In this document: positions 24,844 to 35,714 of the stretch, piece by piece
Position numbering within the stretch: the stretch's first letter is position 1
Layout of the letters: each line of letters starts with the position of its first letter
Source of the DNA: Comamonadaceae bacterium
GTDB lineage: Bacteria; Pseudomonadota; Gammaproteobacteria; Burkholderiales; Burkholderiaceae_C
Assembly (NCBI GenBank): GCA_004144865.1
Contig: SEAY01000001.1
Location: forward strand, 60,770 to 124,769
Direction of reading: 5' to 3'
Length of the DNA stretch: 64,000 bases
Translations under genes and position numbers: made by a program
Notes under the pieces: generated by a model
What the model saw: the letters and a program-made list of their open reading frames with translations, nothing else
The model's database searches: none
Told to the model about the DNA's origin: nothing

Positions 24844-26046
24844 ATGAATCCCCTGTTGTCCCGCCTGCAGCCCTATCCGTTCGAGCGGCTGCGGCAACTG
24901 TTCGACGGCGTCACGCCCAGCCCCGCGCACCGCCCCATCAGCCTGGGCATCGGCGAGCCGAAGCACCCCACCCCGGAGTTCATCAAGCGCGCGCTGGCGG
25001 CGGCGATGGACACGCCCGGCAACGACCTGTCCGGCTACCCGCCCACGGCCGGCACGCCGAAGCTGCGCGAATCGTGCGCCGCCTGGCTGCAGCGCCGCTA
25101 CGGCCTGCAGGTGGATCCCGCCACGCAGTTGCTGCCGGTGAACGGTTCGCGCGAGGCGCTGTTCGCGCTGGCGCAGACGGTGATCGATCCGACGCGTCCA
25201 GCCGTCGTGGTGTGCCCCAATCCGTTCTACCAGATCTACGAGGGGGCGGCCCTGCTCTCGGGCGCCGAGCCGTACTACGCGCCGAGCGACCCTGCGCGCA
25301 ACTTCGCCGTGGACTGGGACAGCGTGCCGGAGAGCGTGTGGGCGAAGACGCAGCTGCTGTACGTCTGCTCGCCGGGCAACCCCACCGGCGCGGTGATGCC
25401 GCTGGACGAGTGGAAGAAGCTGTTCGCCCTGCAGGACCGCCACGGCTTCGTGATCGCATCCGACGAGTGCTACAGCGAGATCTACTTCCGAGACGAACCC
25501 CCGCTGGGCGGGCTGGAAGCGGCGCAAAAGCTGGGGCGCACGGGCTTCCCCGGCCTGGTGATGCTGACCAGCCTGTCCAAGCGCAGCAACGTGCCGGGCA
25601 TGCGCAGCGGCTTCGTCGCCGGCGACGCGGCCCTCATCAAGCAGTTCCTGCTCTATCGCACCTACCACGGCAGCGCGATGAGCCCGATCGTCCAGGCCGC
25701 GAGCATCGCCGCCTGGGACGACGAGCAGCACGTGGTGGAGAACCGCGAGCTGTACCGGCGCAAGTTCGCCGAGGTCACCCCGCTGCTCGAAAAGGTGCTG
25801 GACGTGCGCCTGCCGGACGCCGGGTTCTACCTCTGGGCCGGGGTGCGCGGAAGCGACACCGCATTCGCCCGTGACCTGCTGGCTCAATACAATGTGACGG
25901 TGCTGCCCGGGAGCTACCTGGCGCGCGAGGCCGGCGGCGCGAACCCCGGTGCCGGCCGCGTGCGGATGGCGCTGGTGGCCGACACCGCCGAGTGCCTCGA
26001 AGCCGCGCAGCGCATCGTGCAGTTCGTCCAAAGCCATTCGAAGTAG
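24844..26046 (+). CDS. dapC: Succinyldiaminopimelate transaminase
   Basis: PLP aminotransferase, SLSKRSNVPGMRSGFVAG; directly upstream of dapD. Confidence 0.92.
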   Translation: MNPLLSRLQPYPFERLRQLFDGVTPSPAHRPISLGIGEPKHPTPEFIKRALAAAMDTPGNDLSGYPPTAGTPKLRESCAAWLQRRYGLQVDPATQLLPVNGSREALFALAQTVIDPTRPAVVVCPNPFYQIYEGAALLSGAEPYYAPSDPARNFAVDWDSVPESVWAKTQLLYVCSPGNPTGAVMPLDEWKKLFALQDRHGFVIASDECYSEIYFRDEPPLGGLEAAQKLGRTGFPGLVMLTSLSKRSNVPGMRSGFVAGDAALIKQFLLYRTYHGSAMSPIVQAASIAAWDDEQHVVENRELYRRKFAEVTPLLEKVLDVRLPDAGFYLWAGVRGSDTAFARDLLAQYNVTVLPGSYLAREAGGANPGAGRVRMALVADTAECLEAAQRIVQFVQSHSK

Positions 26047-26055
26047 AAGATTCCC

Positions 26056-26880
26056 ATGACCCAGCAACTCCAGCAGATCATCGATACCGCGTGGGACAAC
26101 CGCGCCAGCCTGTCCCCCGCCTCCGCCCCCCAGGAAGTGCGCGACGCGGTGGAGCACGTGATCGCGGAACTGAACGCCGGCAAGCTGCGCGTGGCCACGC
26201 GGCAGGGCGTGGGCCAGTGGACCGTGCACCAGTGGATCAAGAAGGCGGTGCTGCTGTCCTTCCGCCTCAACGACAACGTGATGATGAAGGCCGGCGACCT
26301 GGCCTTCTTCGACAAGGTGCCGACCAAGTTCTCGCACCTGACGCCCGAGGAGATGGCGGCGACCGGCGTGCGCGTCGTGCCGCCGGCCGTGGCGCGCCGC
26401 GGCAGCTTTGTCGCCAAGGGCGCGATCCTCATGCCCAGCTACGTGAACATCGGCGCGTACGTCGACGAAGGCACCATGGTCGACACCTGGGCCACCGTCG
26501 GCTCCTGCGCGCAGGTGGGCAAGAACGTGCACCTCTCCGGCGGCGTGGGCCTCGGGGGCGTGCTGGAGCCGCTGCAGGCCAACCCGACGATCATCGAGGA
26601 CAACTGCTTCATCGGCGCGCGCTCCGAGATCGTCGAGGGCGTGATCGTGGAGGAGAACTCCGTGGTGTCCATGGGGGTGTACATCGGCCAGAGCACGCCG
26701 ATCTACGACCGCGCCACCGGCGAGACCCACTACGGCCGCGTGCCGGCCGGCTCGGTGGTCATCTCCGGCAGCCTGCCCAAGGACAACGGCCGCTACAACC
26801 TGTACGCGGCGATCATCGTGAAGAAGGTGGACGCGAAGACGCGATCCACCACGAGCCTGAACGACCTGCTGCGGGACTAG
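26056..26880 (+). CDS. dapD: 2,3,4,5-tetrahydropyridine-2,6-dicarboxylate N-succinyltransferase
   Basis: Left-handed beta-helix repeats; [40 protein letters not shown]. Confidence 0.96.
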   Translation: MTQQLQQIIDTAWDNRASLSPASAPQEVRDAVEHVIAELNAGKLRVATRQGVGQWTVHQWIKKAVLLSFRLNDNVMMKAGDLAFFDKVPTKFSHLTPEEMAATGVRVVPPAVARRGSFVAKGAILMPSYVNIGAYVDEGTMVDTWATVGSCAQVGKNVHLSGGVGLGGVLEPLQANPTIIEDNCFIGARSEIVEGVIVEENSVVSMGVYIGQSTPIYDRATGETHYGRVPAGSVVISGSLPKDNGRYNLYAAIIVKKVDAKTRSTTSLNDLLRD

Positions 26881-26882
26881 CA

Positions 26883-26943
26883 CCGTCATTCCCGCGCAGG
26901 CGGGAATCCAGGGCGCCCTGGGTCCCCGCCTGCGCGGGGACGA
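26883..26943. repeat. Dispersed palindromic repeat
   Basis: CCGTCATTCCCGCGCAGGCGGGAATCCAGGGCGCCCTGGGTCCCCGCCTGCGCGGGGACGAC. Confidence 0.88.
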
Positions 26944-26964
26944 CGCAAGAAGGAGGAGTAGAGG

Positions 26965-28128
26965 ATGGCAATGGGAACGATGGAGCGCATCCTGCGCCTG
27001 ATGGCCGAGAAGAAGGCCTCGGACGTGTACCTGTCGGCGCACGCGCCGGCGATGATCAAGATCAACGGCCAGACCGTGCCGATCAACAACCAGCTGCTGC
27101 CGCCCGATGCGACCCGCAGCCTGCTGGCCGAGGTACTGCCCGCCCACCGCATGGAGGAACTCGATGCCTCCGGCGAGCTGAACATGGCCTACCAGGTGGA
27201 GGGCTCGGGCAACTTCCGCTTCTCCGCCATGCGCCAGCGCGGCACGATCGCGGCCGTCATCCGCTACATCGCCACCGAGATCCCTCCGCTCGCCTCGCTG
27301 CAGGTGCCGATGATCCTCGGCGACCTGATCATGGAAAAGCGCGGCCTCCTGCTGATGGTGGGCTCCACCGGCGCCGGCAAGAGCACCACGCTCGCGGCCA
27401 TGATGGACCACCGCAACGAGAGCACCAGCGGCCACATCCTCACCATCGAGGACCCGGTGGAGTTCATCTTCCGCAACAAGCGCAGCGTCGTGAACCAGCG
27501 CGAGGTGGGCAGCGACACGCAGTCGCTGCAGACCGCATTGAAGAACGCGCTGCGGCAGGCCCCGGACGTGATCCTGATCGGCGAGATCCGCGACCGCGAG
27601 ACGATGTCGGCGGCCATCGCCTACGCGCAGTCGGGCCACCTGTGCCTGGCGACCATGCACGCCAACAACAGCTACCAGGCCCTCAACCGGATCCTGTCGT
27701 TCTATCCGGTGGAAGTGCGGCCCACCATGCTGGGCGACCTGGCGGCGGCGCTGAAGGCCATCGTGTCGCAGCGCCTGCTTCGCACGGCAGCCGGCGGCCG
27801 TGCCCCGGCGGTGGAAGTGATGCTCAACACCAAGCTCGTCTCCGAACTCATCGAGAAGGGCGACTTCTCCGGCGTGAAGGAAGCGATGGAGAAATCCATG
27901 GCCGAGGGTTCGCAGACCTTCGAGCAGGACATCGCGCGCCTCATCATGGACGGCATGGTGGACAAGAAGGAAGGCCTGGCCTACGCCGACTCGCCCACCA
28001 ACCTGCAGTGGCGCCTGCAGAACAGCGCGCAGGCCGCCGCCCAGGCGGTCGGCAACGAAGGGGACAGCGAAGCCGACCTCGACGACGAACCCTCCTTCAC
28101 CGAAATCACGCTCGACGTGAAACACTAA
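26965..28128 (+). CDS. pilU: PilT/PilU-type twitching motility ATPase
   Basis: Walker [31 protein letters not shown]; PilU-like N-terminus. Confidence 0.88.
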   Translation: MAMGTMERILRLMAEKKASDVYLSAHAPAMIKINGQTVPINNQLLPPDATRSLLAEVLPAHRMEELDASGELNMAYQVEGSGNFRFSAMRQRGTIAAVIRYIATEIPPLASLQVPMILGDLIMEKRGLLLMVGSTGAGKSTTLAAMMDHRNESTSGHILTIEDPVEFIFRNKRSVVNQREVGSDTQSLQTALKNALRQAPDVILIGEIRDRETMSAAIAYAQSGHLCLATMHANNSYQALNRILSFYPVEVRPTMLGDLAAALKAIVSQRLLRTAAGGRAPAVEVMLNTKLVSELIEKGDFSGVKEAMEKSMAEGSQTFEQDIARLIMDGMVDKKEGLAYADSPTNLQWRLQNSAQAAAQAVGNEGDSEADLDDEPSFTEITLDVKH

Positions 28129-28132
28129 GGGC

Positions 28133-29281
28133 ATGTCCCGCACGCTCCACCTCGCCGAACAGCTCATCGCGCAGCGCTCCGTCACGCCCGAAGACGGGCA
28201 GTGCCAGGCGATCCTGGCGCAGCGGCTGCAGGCGCTCGGCTTCACCTGCGAAACCATCGCGAGCGGCCCGGCGAACTTCCGCGTGACCAACCTGTGGGCC
28301 AAGCGTCCCGGGAGCGGCGGCCGGACGCTGGCGTTCGCCGGGCACACCGACGTGGTGCCCACCGGCCCGCTGGAGCAGTGGAGCAGCGATCCCTTCGTGC
28401 CCACGCACCGCGACGGCAAGCTCTATGGCCGCGGCGCCGCGGACATGAAGACTTCCATCGCGGCCTTCGTGGTGGCCGTGGAGGAGTTCCTCGCGGCCCA
28501 CCCGCAGCCGGCCCTCGGCATCGCCTTCCTGCTCACCAGCGACGAGGAAGGCCCGAGCGTCGACGGCACGGTGGTGGTGTGCGAGAAGCTGCGCGAGCGC
28601 GGCGAGAAGCTCGACTTCTGCATCGTCGGCGAACCCACCTCCGTGGAACGCCTGGGTGACATGATCAAGAACGGCCGCCGCGGCAGCCTGACGGGCAAGC
28701 TCACGGTCAAGGGCATCCAGGCGCACATCGCCTATCCGCAGCTCGGGAAGAACCCGATCCACCTGGCTTTGCCCGCGCTCGACGAGCTGGCGAAGACCGA
28801 GTGGGACCGAGGCAACGACTACTTCCCGCCCACCAGCTTCCAGGTGAGCAACATCCACGGCGGCACCGGCGCGGGCAACATCATCCCGGGCTCCGTCGTG
28901 ATCGACTTCAACTTCCGCTTCGCCAGCGTGAGCACGGCGGAAGACCTGCAGCGACGGGTGCACGGCGTCCTCGACCGGCACGGACTCGACTACGAGCTCG
29001 CCTGGACCGTCGGCGGCCAGCCGTTCCTGACCACGCCCGGCGAACTGGTGGGGGCCGTGCAGGCGGCGATCCGCGAGCAGGCCGGCATCGAAACCGAACT
29101 CTCCACGACGGGCGGCACCAGCGACGGCCGCTTCATCTCGCGCATCTGCCCGCAGGTGATCGAGTTCGGTCCCATCAACGCCAGCATCCACAAGATCGAC
29201 GAGCACGTGCGCGTGGCCGACCTCGATCCGCTGAAGGACATCTACCGCCGCACGCTGGAGCACCTGGACCGGCTGCCGTGA
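28133..29281 (+). CDS. dapE: Succinyl-diaminopimelate desuccinylase
   Basis: [37 protein letters not shown]. Confidence 0.95.
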   Translation: MSRTLHLAEQLIAQRSVTPEDGQCQAILAQRLQALGFTCETIASGPANFRVTNLWAKRPGSGGRTLAFAGHTDVVPTGPLEQWSSDPFVPTHRDGKLYGRGAADMKTSIAAFVVAVEEFLAAHPQPALGIAFLLTSDEEGPSVDGTVVVCEKLRERGEKLDFCIVGEPTSVERLGDMIKNGRRGSLTGKLTVKGIQAHIAYPQLGKNPIHLALPALDELAKTEWDRGNDYFPPTSFQVSNIHGGTGAGNIIPGSVVIDFNFRFASVSTAEDLQRRVHGVLDRHGLDYELAWTVGGQPFLTTPGELVGAVQAAIREQAGIETELSTTGGTSDGRFISRICPQVIEFGPINASIHKIDEHVRVADLDPLKDIYRRTLEHLDRLP

Positions 29282-30156
29282 AGCTGCTCGCGCTGGTGGA
29301 GGAAGCGGCCTCGCGGCTGGAGGCGGGCGGCGTCGGCTTCGGGCACGGCACCACGAATGCCTTCGACGAGGCGGCCTGGCTGGTGCTGTGGAGCCTGGGC
29401 CTGCCCCTGGACGCGCTGGACGAACACGAGGCGCGCGAGGTCGATGCGCAGGAAGAGCGCGAGGTGCGCGCCCTGGTGGAGGAGCGCATCGCCAGCCGCA
29501 AGCCGGCGGCCTACCTGACGCGCGAGGCCTGGCTGCAGGGCGTGGCGTTCTACGTGGACGAACGCGCCATCGTGCCGCGCAGCTTCATCGCCGAACTCCT
29601 GGCCGAGGGCACCCTCGATCCGTGGCTCTCCGAGCGCACGCGCAAGGTGCTGGACCTGTGCACGGGCAACGGCAGCCTGGCCGTGCTGGCGGCGATGGCC
29701 TATCCGGACGTCGAGGTGGATGCCGCGGACATCTCCGCCGACGCGCTGGAGGTGGCCCGCATCAACGTGGACCGGCATGGATTGCAGGACCGCGTGCGGC
29801 TCGTGCAGTCCGACGGCCTGGCCGCCCTGCCCGGCCCGTACGACCTGATCCTGTGCAACCCGCCGTACGTGAACGCGCAGAGCATGGCGCAGCTGCCGGC
29901 GGAGTACCGGGCCGAGCCGGAGCTGGCGCTGGCGGGCGGCGCCGACGGCATGGACTTCGTCCGCGCGCTGCTGCGCGATGCGCCCTCGCGCATGAGCGAC
30001 GAGGCGGTGCTGGTGCTGGAGATCGGCAATGAACGCGAGCACTTCGAGCGCGCGTTCCCGCGGCTGGAGGCGGTGTGGCTGGAGACGAGCGCCGGTGAGG
30101 ACCAGGTGCTGCTGCTGACGAGAGATGTCATTGCGGGCTTGACCCGCAATCCATGA
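29278..30156 (+). CDS. prmB: 50S ribosomal protein L3 glutamine methyltransferase
   Basis: [29 protein letters not shown] start overlapping the dapE stop. Confidence 0.92.
   Translation: MKLLALVEEAASRLEAGGVGFGHGTTNAFDEAAWLVLWSLGLPLDALDEHEAREVDAQEEREVRALVEERIASRKPAAYLTREAWLQGVAFYVDERAIVPRSFIAELLAEGTLDPWLSERTRKVLDLCTGNGSLAVLAAMAYPDVEVDAADISADALEVARINVDRHGLQDRVRLVQSDGLAALPGPYDLILCNPPYVNAQSMAQLPAEYRAEPELALAGGADGMDFVRALLRDAPSRMSDEAVLVLEIGNEREHFERAFPRLEAVWLETSAGEDQVLLLTRDVIAGLTRNP
30126..30155. repeat. Palindromic repeat (TGTCATTGCGGGCTTGACCCGCAATCCATGA) forming the prmB C-terminus
   Basis: Hairpin ATTGCGGGctTGACCCGCAAT; encodes VIAGLTRNP then stop. Confidence 0.75.
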
Positions 30157-30186
30157 CCGCCGTCCCGGACCTGCGAAAATCCCCCC

Positions 30187-32136
30187 GTGATCCAGCTTCG
30201 CAACGTCACCCTGCGCCGCGGCGCCAAGGTGCTCCTCGACGGCGTGTCCGTCACCCTCAATCCCGGTGAGAAGGTCGGCCTGGTTGGGCGCAACGGCGCC
30301 GGCAAGTCCACCCTCTTCGCCCTGCTCAATGGCAGCCTGCACGAGGATGCCGGCGACTTCTCCATCCCGCCGCAATGGCGTCTCGCGCAGGTCGCGCAGA
30401 ACATGCCCGAGACCGACGAGCCCGCCACGGCCTTCGTGCTGGATGGCGACACGCGGCTCGTCACGCTGCGCGAGCAGCTCGCGCAGGCCGAGGCCTCGGG
30501 GGACGGCATCGCCATCGCCCACGTGCACTCGGACCTGGCGGACGCCGGCGCGCACGACGCGGCGCCGCGCGCGCAGTCCCTGATCCTCGGCCTGGGCTTC
30601 CGCGCGGAGGAGCTGGACCGGCCCGTTTCCAGCTTCTCCGGCGGCTGGCGCATGCGGCTGCAGCTCGCCCGCGCGCTGATGTGCCCCTCGGACCTGCTGC
30701 TGCTGGACGAGCCCACCAACCACCTGGACCTCGATGCCCTGGTGTGGCTGGAAAACTGGCTGCAGCGCTACGCCGGCACGCTCGTAGTCATCAGCCACGA
30801 CCGCGAGTTCCTCGACGCCGTGACCAACGTCACGCTGCACATCGACAACCAGCAGCTCACGCGCTACGGCGGCAACTACAGCGCCTTCGAGCTGCTGCGG
30901 GCGCAACAGCTGGAGCAGCAGCAGTCCGCGTACAGCCGCCAGCAGGACAAGATCGCCCACCTGCAGAAGTTCATCGACCGCTTCAAGGCCAAGGCCACCA
31001 AGGCGAAGCAGGCGCAAAGCCGCGTGAAGGCCCTGGAGCGCATGGAGAAGATCGCGCCCGTGCTGGCCAGCGCGGAGTTCACCTTCGAGTTCAAGGAGCC
31101 GCAGAATCTGCCCAACCCGATGCTGGCCATCCAGGACGCGGCGTTCGGGTACGGTGAAAAGGTGATCCTGCGCGGCGTCAATCGCTCGGTGCTTGCCGGC
31201 CAGCGCATCGGCATCCTCGGCGCCAACGGCCAGGGCAAGTCGACGCTGGTGAAGACCATCGCGCGCACCATGCCGCCGCTCGAAGGCCAGATCACGGAAG
31301 GCAAGGGCCTGGCCATCGGCTACTTCGCGCAGCAGGAGCTGGACGTGCTGCGTCCGCAGGACACGCCGCTGGAGCACATGGTGCGGCTCGCGCGCGAACT
31401 GGCCGCCGCCACCGGCCAGTCTGACCGCGAACAGGACCTGCGCAATTACCTGGGCCAGTTCCTCTTCACCGGCGACATGGTGAAGCAGTCCGTGGGTTCC
31501 ATGAGCGGGGGCGAGAAGGCGCGACTGGTGCTGGCGATGATCGTGTGGCAGCGCCCCAACCTGCTGCTGCTGGACGAACCGACCAACCACCTGGACCTCG
31601 CCACGCGCGAAGCGCTGTCGATGGCGCTCAACGAGTTCGAAGGCACCGTGATGCTGGTGAGCCACGACCGCGCCCTGCTGCGTGCCGTGTGCGACGAGTT
31701 CTGGCTGGTGGGCCGCGGGAAGGTGGCGCCCTTCGATGGTGACCTCGACGACTACCAGCGCTACCTGCTGGACGAAGCGCGCCGGCTGCGCCAGCAAGCC
31801 GCCGCGGCCGCCGCACCCGCGGCCCCTGTCGCGGCCCCGGATGCACCCTGCGTCCAGCCGCAGGAGCAGCGCAAGCAGCAGGCGCTGGAACGGCAGCAGC
31901 TCGCCACGCGGCTGAAGCCGCTGAAGAAGGAGCGCGAGCAGGCCGAGTGCAGCATCGCGGCCCTGGAAGCGGAGAAGTCGCAGCTCGAGGGACGGCTCGC
32001 GACCGCGCTGCCGCCCGCGGAGATCGCCGACACCGGCCGCCGCCTGAAGGCCATCAGCGACGAACTCTCGGGGCTGGAAGAACGGTGGCTGGAGCTCTCC
32101 GGCGAGATCGAGGCGGCCGAAGCCGCAAGCTCCTGA
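30187..32136 (+). CDS. ABC-F family ATP-binding protein (YheS/Uup-like)
   Basis: Two ABC domains, GRNGAGKSTLFALLNGSL and GANGQGKSTLVKTIA; no TM; C-terminal coiled coil. Confidence 0.9.
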   Translation: MIQLRNVTLRRGAKVLLDGVSVTLNPGEKVGLVGRNGAGKSTLFALLNGSLHEDAGDFSIPPQWRLAQVAQNMPETDEPATAFVLDGDTRLVTLREQLAQAEASGDGIAIAHVHSDLADAGAHDAAPRAQSLILGLGFRAEELDRPVSSFSGGWRMRLQLARALMCPSDLLLLDEPTNHLDLDALVWLENWLQRYAGTLVVISHDREFLDAVTNVTLHIDNQQLTRYGGNYSAFELLRAQQLEQQQSAYSRQQDKIAHLQKFIDRFKAKATKAKQAQSRVKALERMEKIAPVLASAEFTFEFKEPQNLPNPMLAIQDAAFGYGEKVILRGVNRSVLAGQRIGILGANGQGKSTLVKTIARTMPPLEGQITEGKGLAIGYFAQQELDVLRPQDTPLEHMVRLARELAAATGQSDREQDLRNYLGQFLFTGDMVKQSVGSMSGGEKARLVLAMIVWQRPNLLLLDEPTNHLDLATREALSMALNEFEGTVMLVSHDRALLRAVCDEFWLVGRGKVAPFDGDLDDYQRYLLDEARRLRQQAAAAAAPAAPVAAPDAPCVQPQEQRKQQALERQQLATRLKPLKKEREQAECSIAALEAEKSQLEGRLATALPPAEIADTGRRLKAISDELSGLEERWLELSGEIEAAEAASS

Positions 32137-32151
32137 ACCGCCGGGCCGCGG

Positions 32152-34032
32152 TCAGCGCAGACTCAGGGACTCGCGCACGTTGACTTCGAGCGGCAGCAGG
32201 GTCATGCGAAATCGCTTTCGATCGGCTGGATCGATCTCCGCCGCGCGGTTCCTGGTTTCGAGAAGGTCACTGTCCAGGTCGAACGCGAATTCCTCACCGG
32301 ACACCGCGTCGATCCAGTACTTCCAGGTCCGGCCGTCCTGGTTGCGTTCGATCAATCCGAACTCCGCGTTCTGCTTGAAATAGACTTGGCGCTCCACCGG
32401 CGTCGCCCTCGACTGCAGGGGCATGCCCGACCAGGTGGCCGGGATCGGCATACCCAACTGCGACAGCACGGTGGGGGCTATGTCGACCTGCGAAGCCAGG
32501 CGGCGCTCGTCGATCCGCAGCGGCGCGGCCTTGCCTGACGTCATCAGGATGAGGGGGATGTCGAGGACCTCACCGAACACGCCCTTGGCGTGCGAGAAAA
32601 GGCCCCGTTCACCGACGAACTCCCCATGGTCGGCCGTCGCGACGACAAGCGCGTCATCCATCAGGCCCTTGCTTCGAAGCACGTCCAGCAACTCACGAAT
32701 GGTCTGGTCCGCCTGCAGCACGCCGCCGTCGTAGAAGTTGACGTATCTTTGTCGTTCCTGCTCGGACGGCTCGAACTTTCCGTGGACCATCGCGAAGTAG
32801 TTCTGTTCCTCGCCGAACCTGCTCGGCGCCATCCGGCGCCCCAGCAGGTGGCTGGACATGAGATGGATCTGAATGAAGTTGCCCTGCGTGGAATGGGTCT
32901 TGAGCCGCTTCAGCGCGGCGACGACGTTCGCATCGTCATTGGCGTACCCCCGGCGGCTCATGGTCCCGTCGAAGTAGCTGTCAACGGCGCCGTACATCTC
33001 CCGCAACCCGTAGAAGTTGGTGTGGTCGCCGCCCAGCACCATGTGCGCCTCGTAACCATGCATGCGCAGGACCTCGGGCAGCGTCAGCGGCTGGTCCACG
33101 AACTGGTGGATGTACCGCGAGCTCGCGATGGCCAGCAAGCCGCAGGCCGATTCGCTGCAGACGCTGTGGATCCGCGGCACCCGCACCGCTGAGCCGGTCT
33201 CCACCATCTGACTCAGGAAGGGCGTCGTCGGGCGCCCATACCCGTACACGTGCATGTTGCGCGCCCGGAGTCCATCCGAAACGATCAGGATCACATTGGC
33301 GCCAAGCCGGCGTTGCACATTGCCGTAGGCCGCCCGGGCTGCACGCTCCTTGTCGATGAGCTGGCGCCCCTGGGGCCGCAGGTTGCTTTGGAACTTGCGC
33401 GCGAACGAATCCGGCCAGAAGCTCAGCGCCAATGGCTCGCCTTCGGGGGTGGGGGGGAACTCGTTGTAACGCCAGCCGAAGAGGGCAAGCAGGAGACAGG
33501 CCGCCACGGCGCCGGTTGCGATGACGAGAGGGTTCAGGCGCCCGCTCGCCCGCGGCAGCCAGTCACCGCGCCTGTAGAGTGCCTGGATGACCGCCAGCAG
33601 GACAAGGAACACGCCGAGCACCAGCGCGCCGGCCGCGTACACCGTGGTGGGACCGAGCACTTCCATCATGTACGGGGCCTGGGCCACATACGTCGAGATC
33701 AGGCCCCATGACACCAGGTATCCCCAGGCGCTGAAACCGACGACCGCAGTCACGTAGTAGAGCCAAAGGCCCGAGAGCACCGTGGCGGTGACCAGCGCCC
33801 CGCCGAAAGCCGCGGCCTTGCGCCCCCCCAAGGCGTGGAGCGCGCCGCGGAGCAGCACCGTGGTCGTAGCGAGAGCGACGACGACTTTCAGGTGCGGCAG
33901 CACCGCGGCGGAGGTGGCACCCAGCCTGTTCGTATAGATCCACAGGAAGACGGCGGCAGGAAGCAGCCAGGCCGCCGCCTCGAGCAGGAAGGCGGCTGCA
34001 AGCCGGCGGCGCGGATCAGGCGTGCTTGACAT
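32152..34032 (-). CDS. Membrane sulfatase / phosphoethanolamine-transferase-like enzyme
   Basis: N-terminal TM helices; IVSDGLRARNMHVYGYGRPTTPFL; SVCSESACGLLAIASSR; VVATADHGEFVGERGLFSH. Confidence 0.8.
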   Translation of the reverse strand: MSSTPDPRRRLAAAFLLEAAAWLLPAAVFLWIYTNRLGATSAAVLPHLKVVVALATTTVLLRGALHALGGRKAAAFGGALVTATVLSGLWLYYVTAVVGFSAWGYLVSWGLISTYVAQAPYMMEVLGPTTVYAAGALVLGVFLVLLAVIQALYRRGDWLPRASGRLNPLVIATGAVAACLLLALFGWRYNEFPPTPEGEPLALSFWPDSFARKFQSNLRPQGRQLIDKERAARAAYGNVQRRLGANVILIVSDGLRARNMHVYGYGRPTTPFLSQMVETGSAVRVPRIHSVCSESACGLLAIASSRYIHQFVDQPLTLPEVLRMHGYEAHMVLGGDHTNFYGLREMYGAVDSYFDGTMSRRGYANDDANVVAALKRLKTHSTQGNFIQIHLMSSHLLGRRMAPSRFGEEQNYFAMVHGKFEPSEQERQRYVNFYDGGVLQADQTIRELLDVLRSKGLMDDALVVATADHGEFVGERGLFSHAKGVFGEVLDIPLILMTSGKAAPLRIDERRLASQVDIAPTVLSQLGMPIPATWSGMPLQSRATPVERQVYFKQNAEFGLIERNQDGRTWKYWIDAVSGEEFAFDLDSDLLETRNRAAEIDPADRKRFRMTLLPLEVNVRESLSLR

Positions 34033-34645
34033 TCCGGAGGTGGACCAGTTTCGACAGGCCCAAGGCGTTCGCGTTCTGCACGGACACCACCTGCCAGTCA
34101 TGACGTTCGATGTGCTCGGCGTAGTGGAAGGTGGAACGGAAGCCGATCCTGTCGGCGAGCCGGCTGGAGACCCATTCGAAGAACATCCAGAAGCCACTGC
34201 CGCTGAAATGGTTGACGATGAGGATGTGCCCGTCCGGCTTGCAGACGCGCCGGATCTCGGCCACCAGCCGGTCGGGGTCCGGCGTCACCGAAAGGACGTA
34301 CGGAACGGCGACGCAATCGAAGCTGTTGTCCGGGAACGCGAGCGCCTCGGCATCCATGCGCAGGAGTTCCAGGCGGCCGGCGCGGGGGGAAAGCGCCCGC
34401 CCGGCCGCCTTGTCCAGCATTTCCTGCGACAGGTCGACGCCCGTGATGTTCGTCTCAGCGGGGTAACGATGCAGGGTCAGGCCTGTCCCCACCCCCACCT
34501 CCAGCAGGTCCACCGGGCGAAGCCGCTCCACCAGCCGGCACATCTTGCGGCGGCCGTCTTCCAGCACGCGGCCAAACAGGCGGTCATAAATGGGGGCGTA
34601 GAACCTGTACGTTGTTATGACATTGTTCTGGCTGACGGCACTCAA
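34016..34645 (-). CDS. Class I SAM-dependent methyltransferase (phospholipid N-methyltransferase-like)
   Basis: YAPIYDRLFG; LLEVGVGTGLTLHRYP; FDCVAVPYVLSVTPDP; TTG start inferred. Confidence 0.78.
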   Translation of the reverse strand: MSAVSQNNVITTYRFYAPIYDRLFGRVLEDGRRKMCRLVERLRPVDLLEVGVGTGLTLHRYPAETNITGVDLSQEMLDKAAGRALSPRAGRLELLRMDAEALAFPDNSFDCVAVPYVLSVTPDPDRLVAEIRRVCKPDGHILIVNHFSGSGFWMFFEWVSSRLADRIGFRSTFHYAEHIERHDWQVVSVQNANALGLSKLVHLRNVKHA

Positions 34646-34809
34646 TCTTCTTCTCCGTTCCGGTCTCGTGAAGGCGCGCTGTTCGGCCCGCCTCCCCTCC
34701 CCGCGGCATTGTCCTGCCATCCCCTGCCATGCGCCCGTTCCTCGACGAGGGCTCGTTGCACGCTGGCCACAATCTGGTGCCCATGGCGCGGCTCGCGCAT
34801 CATCCGGCC

Positions 34810-35334
34810 ATGGCCACTTCCCTCCAGCTCGCCGCCGGCGATCCCGCCCTGCTTGCCGCCGTGCAGCGCGCCCGCAAGCTCCTGAACCGCCGCGCGCTGG
34901 CCGGTGCCGCCGCCGGCGCCGTGCCCATCCCGGGCCTGGACTGGCTGGTGGACGCCGCGCTGCTGTCGCGGCTCATCCCGGCGATCAGCGCCGAATTCGG
35001 CCTCTCGCCGGAGCAGCTCGAACGCCTGCCGCAGCGCAAGCGCGAACAGGTGGAGAAGGCGGTCGGCGTGGTGGGCTCCATGGTGATTGGCAAGTTCATC
35101 ACGCGTGACCTCGTGATCCGCACGGCCGCGGCGGTGGGCCGGCGCCTTACCGTGAAGCAGGCGGCGAAATACGTGCCGTTGGCGGGCCAGGCGCTCTCCG
35201 CGGCGATCGGCTACACCGCGATCCGCTACCTCGGCGAGCAGCACATCCGCGACTGCGTCGAGGTCTGCAAGCAGGCGCACCTCAAGCTGCCGATGACCAC
35301 CCCCGCCCTGCCCGCGCCATCAGCGTCCGGCTGA
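34810..35334 (+). CDS. Hypothetical membrane-associated protein (DUF697/YcjF-like topology)
   Basis: ALAGAAAGAVPIPGLDWLVDAALLSRLIPAISAEFGL...; AAKYVPLAGQALSAAIGYTAIRYLGE. Confidence 0.6.
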   Translation: MATSLQLAAGDPALLAAVQRARKLLNRRALAGAAAGAVPIPGLDWLVDAALLSRLIPAISAEFGLSPEQLERLPQRKREQVEKAVGVVGSMVIGKFITRDLVIRTAAAVGRRLTVKQAAKYVPLAGQALSAAIGYTAIRYLGEQHIRDCVEVCKQAHLKLPMTTPALPAPSASG

Positions 35335-35417
35335 CAGCGACTCGCTCGCCGAGCCTATCGGCCGGGCGCCCCCTCCGGGGTCCAATGCAGCAGCAGGAAC
35401 CACGAGGAAATCCACCG

Positions 35418-35714
35418 ATGGAAGTCTCCGACATGCTCGGCTATCTGGCGGGCACGCTCACCACGGCCGCGCTCGTGCCGCAGGTGTGGCGTACCTTCCG
35501 CACGAAGGACGTCAGCGGCATCTCGCTGCGCATGTACAGCATCTTCACGACCGGGATTGCGGTCTGGCTCGCCTACGGCATCTTCCTGAAGGAAACGCCC
35601 ATGATGATGGCGAACGGCGTCAGCCTCGTGCTCGCGTGCGCCGTGCTGGTCATGAAGCTGAGGTACCGAAAGCGCGACACACGCGCGTCGAGGGAGCCGC
35701 TCGCCCGCGCTTGA
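35418..35714 (+). CDS. SemiSWEET-type (PQ-loop/MtN3) transporter
   Basis: DMLGYLAGTLTTAALVPQVWRTFRTKDVSGISLRMYSIFTTGIAVWLAYG; three TM helices. Confidence 0.88.
   Translation: MEVSDMLGYLAGTLTTAALVPQVWRTFRTKDVSGISLRMYSIFTTGIAVWLAYGIFLKETPMMMANGVSLVLACAVLVMKLRYRKRDTRASREPLARA

Noticed and set aside
24604-28419. 1271-aa minus-strand ORF spanning dapC-dapD-pilU
   Set aside because: Antisense shadow of several well-supported genes; composition is non-protein-like.
28801-30156. Long ORF start upstream of prmB
   Set aside because: The N-terminal ~150 aa are the wrong frame of dapE; prmB most likely starts at GTG 29278.
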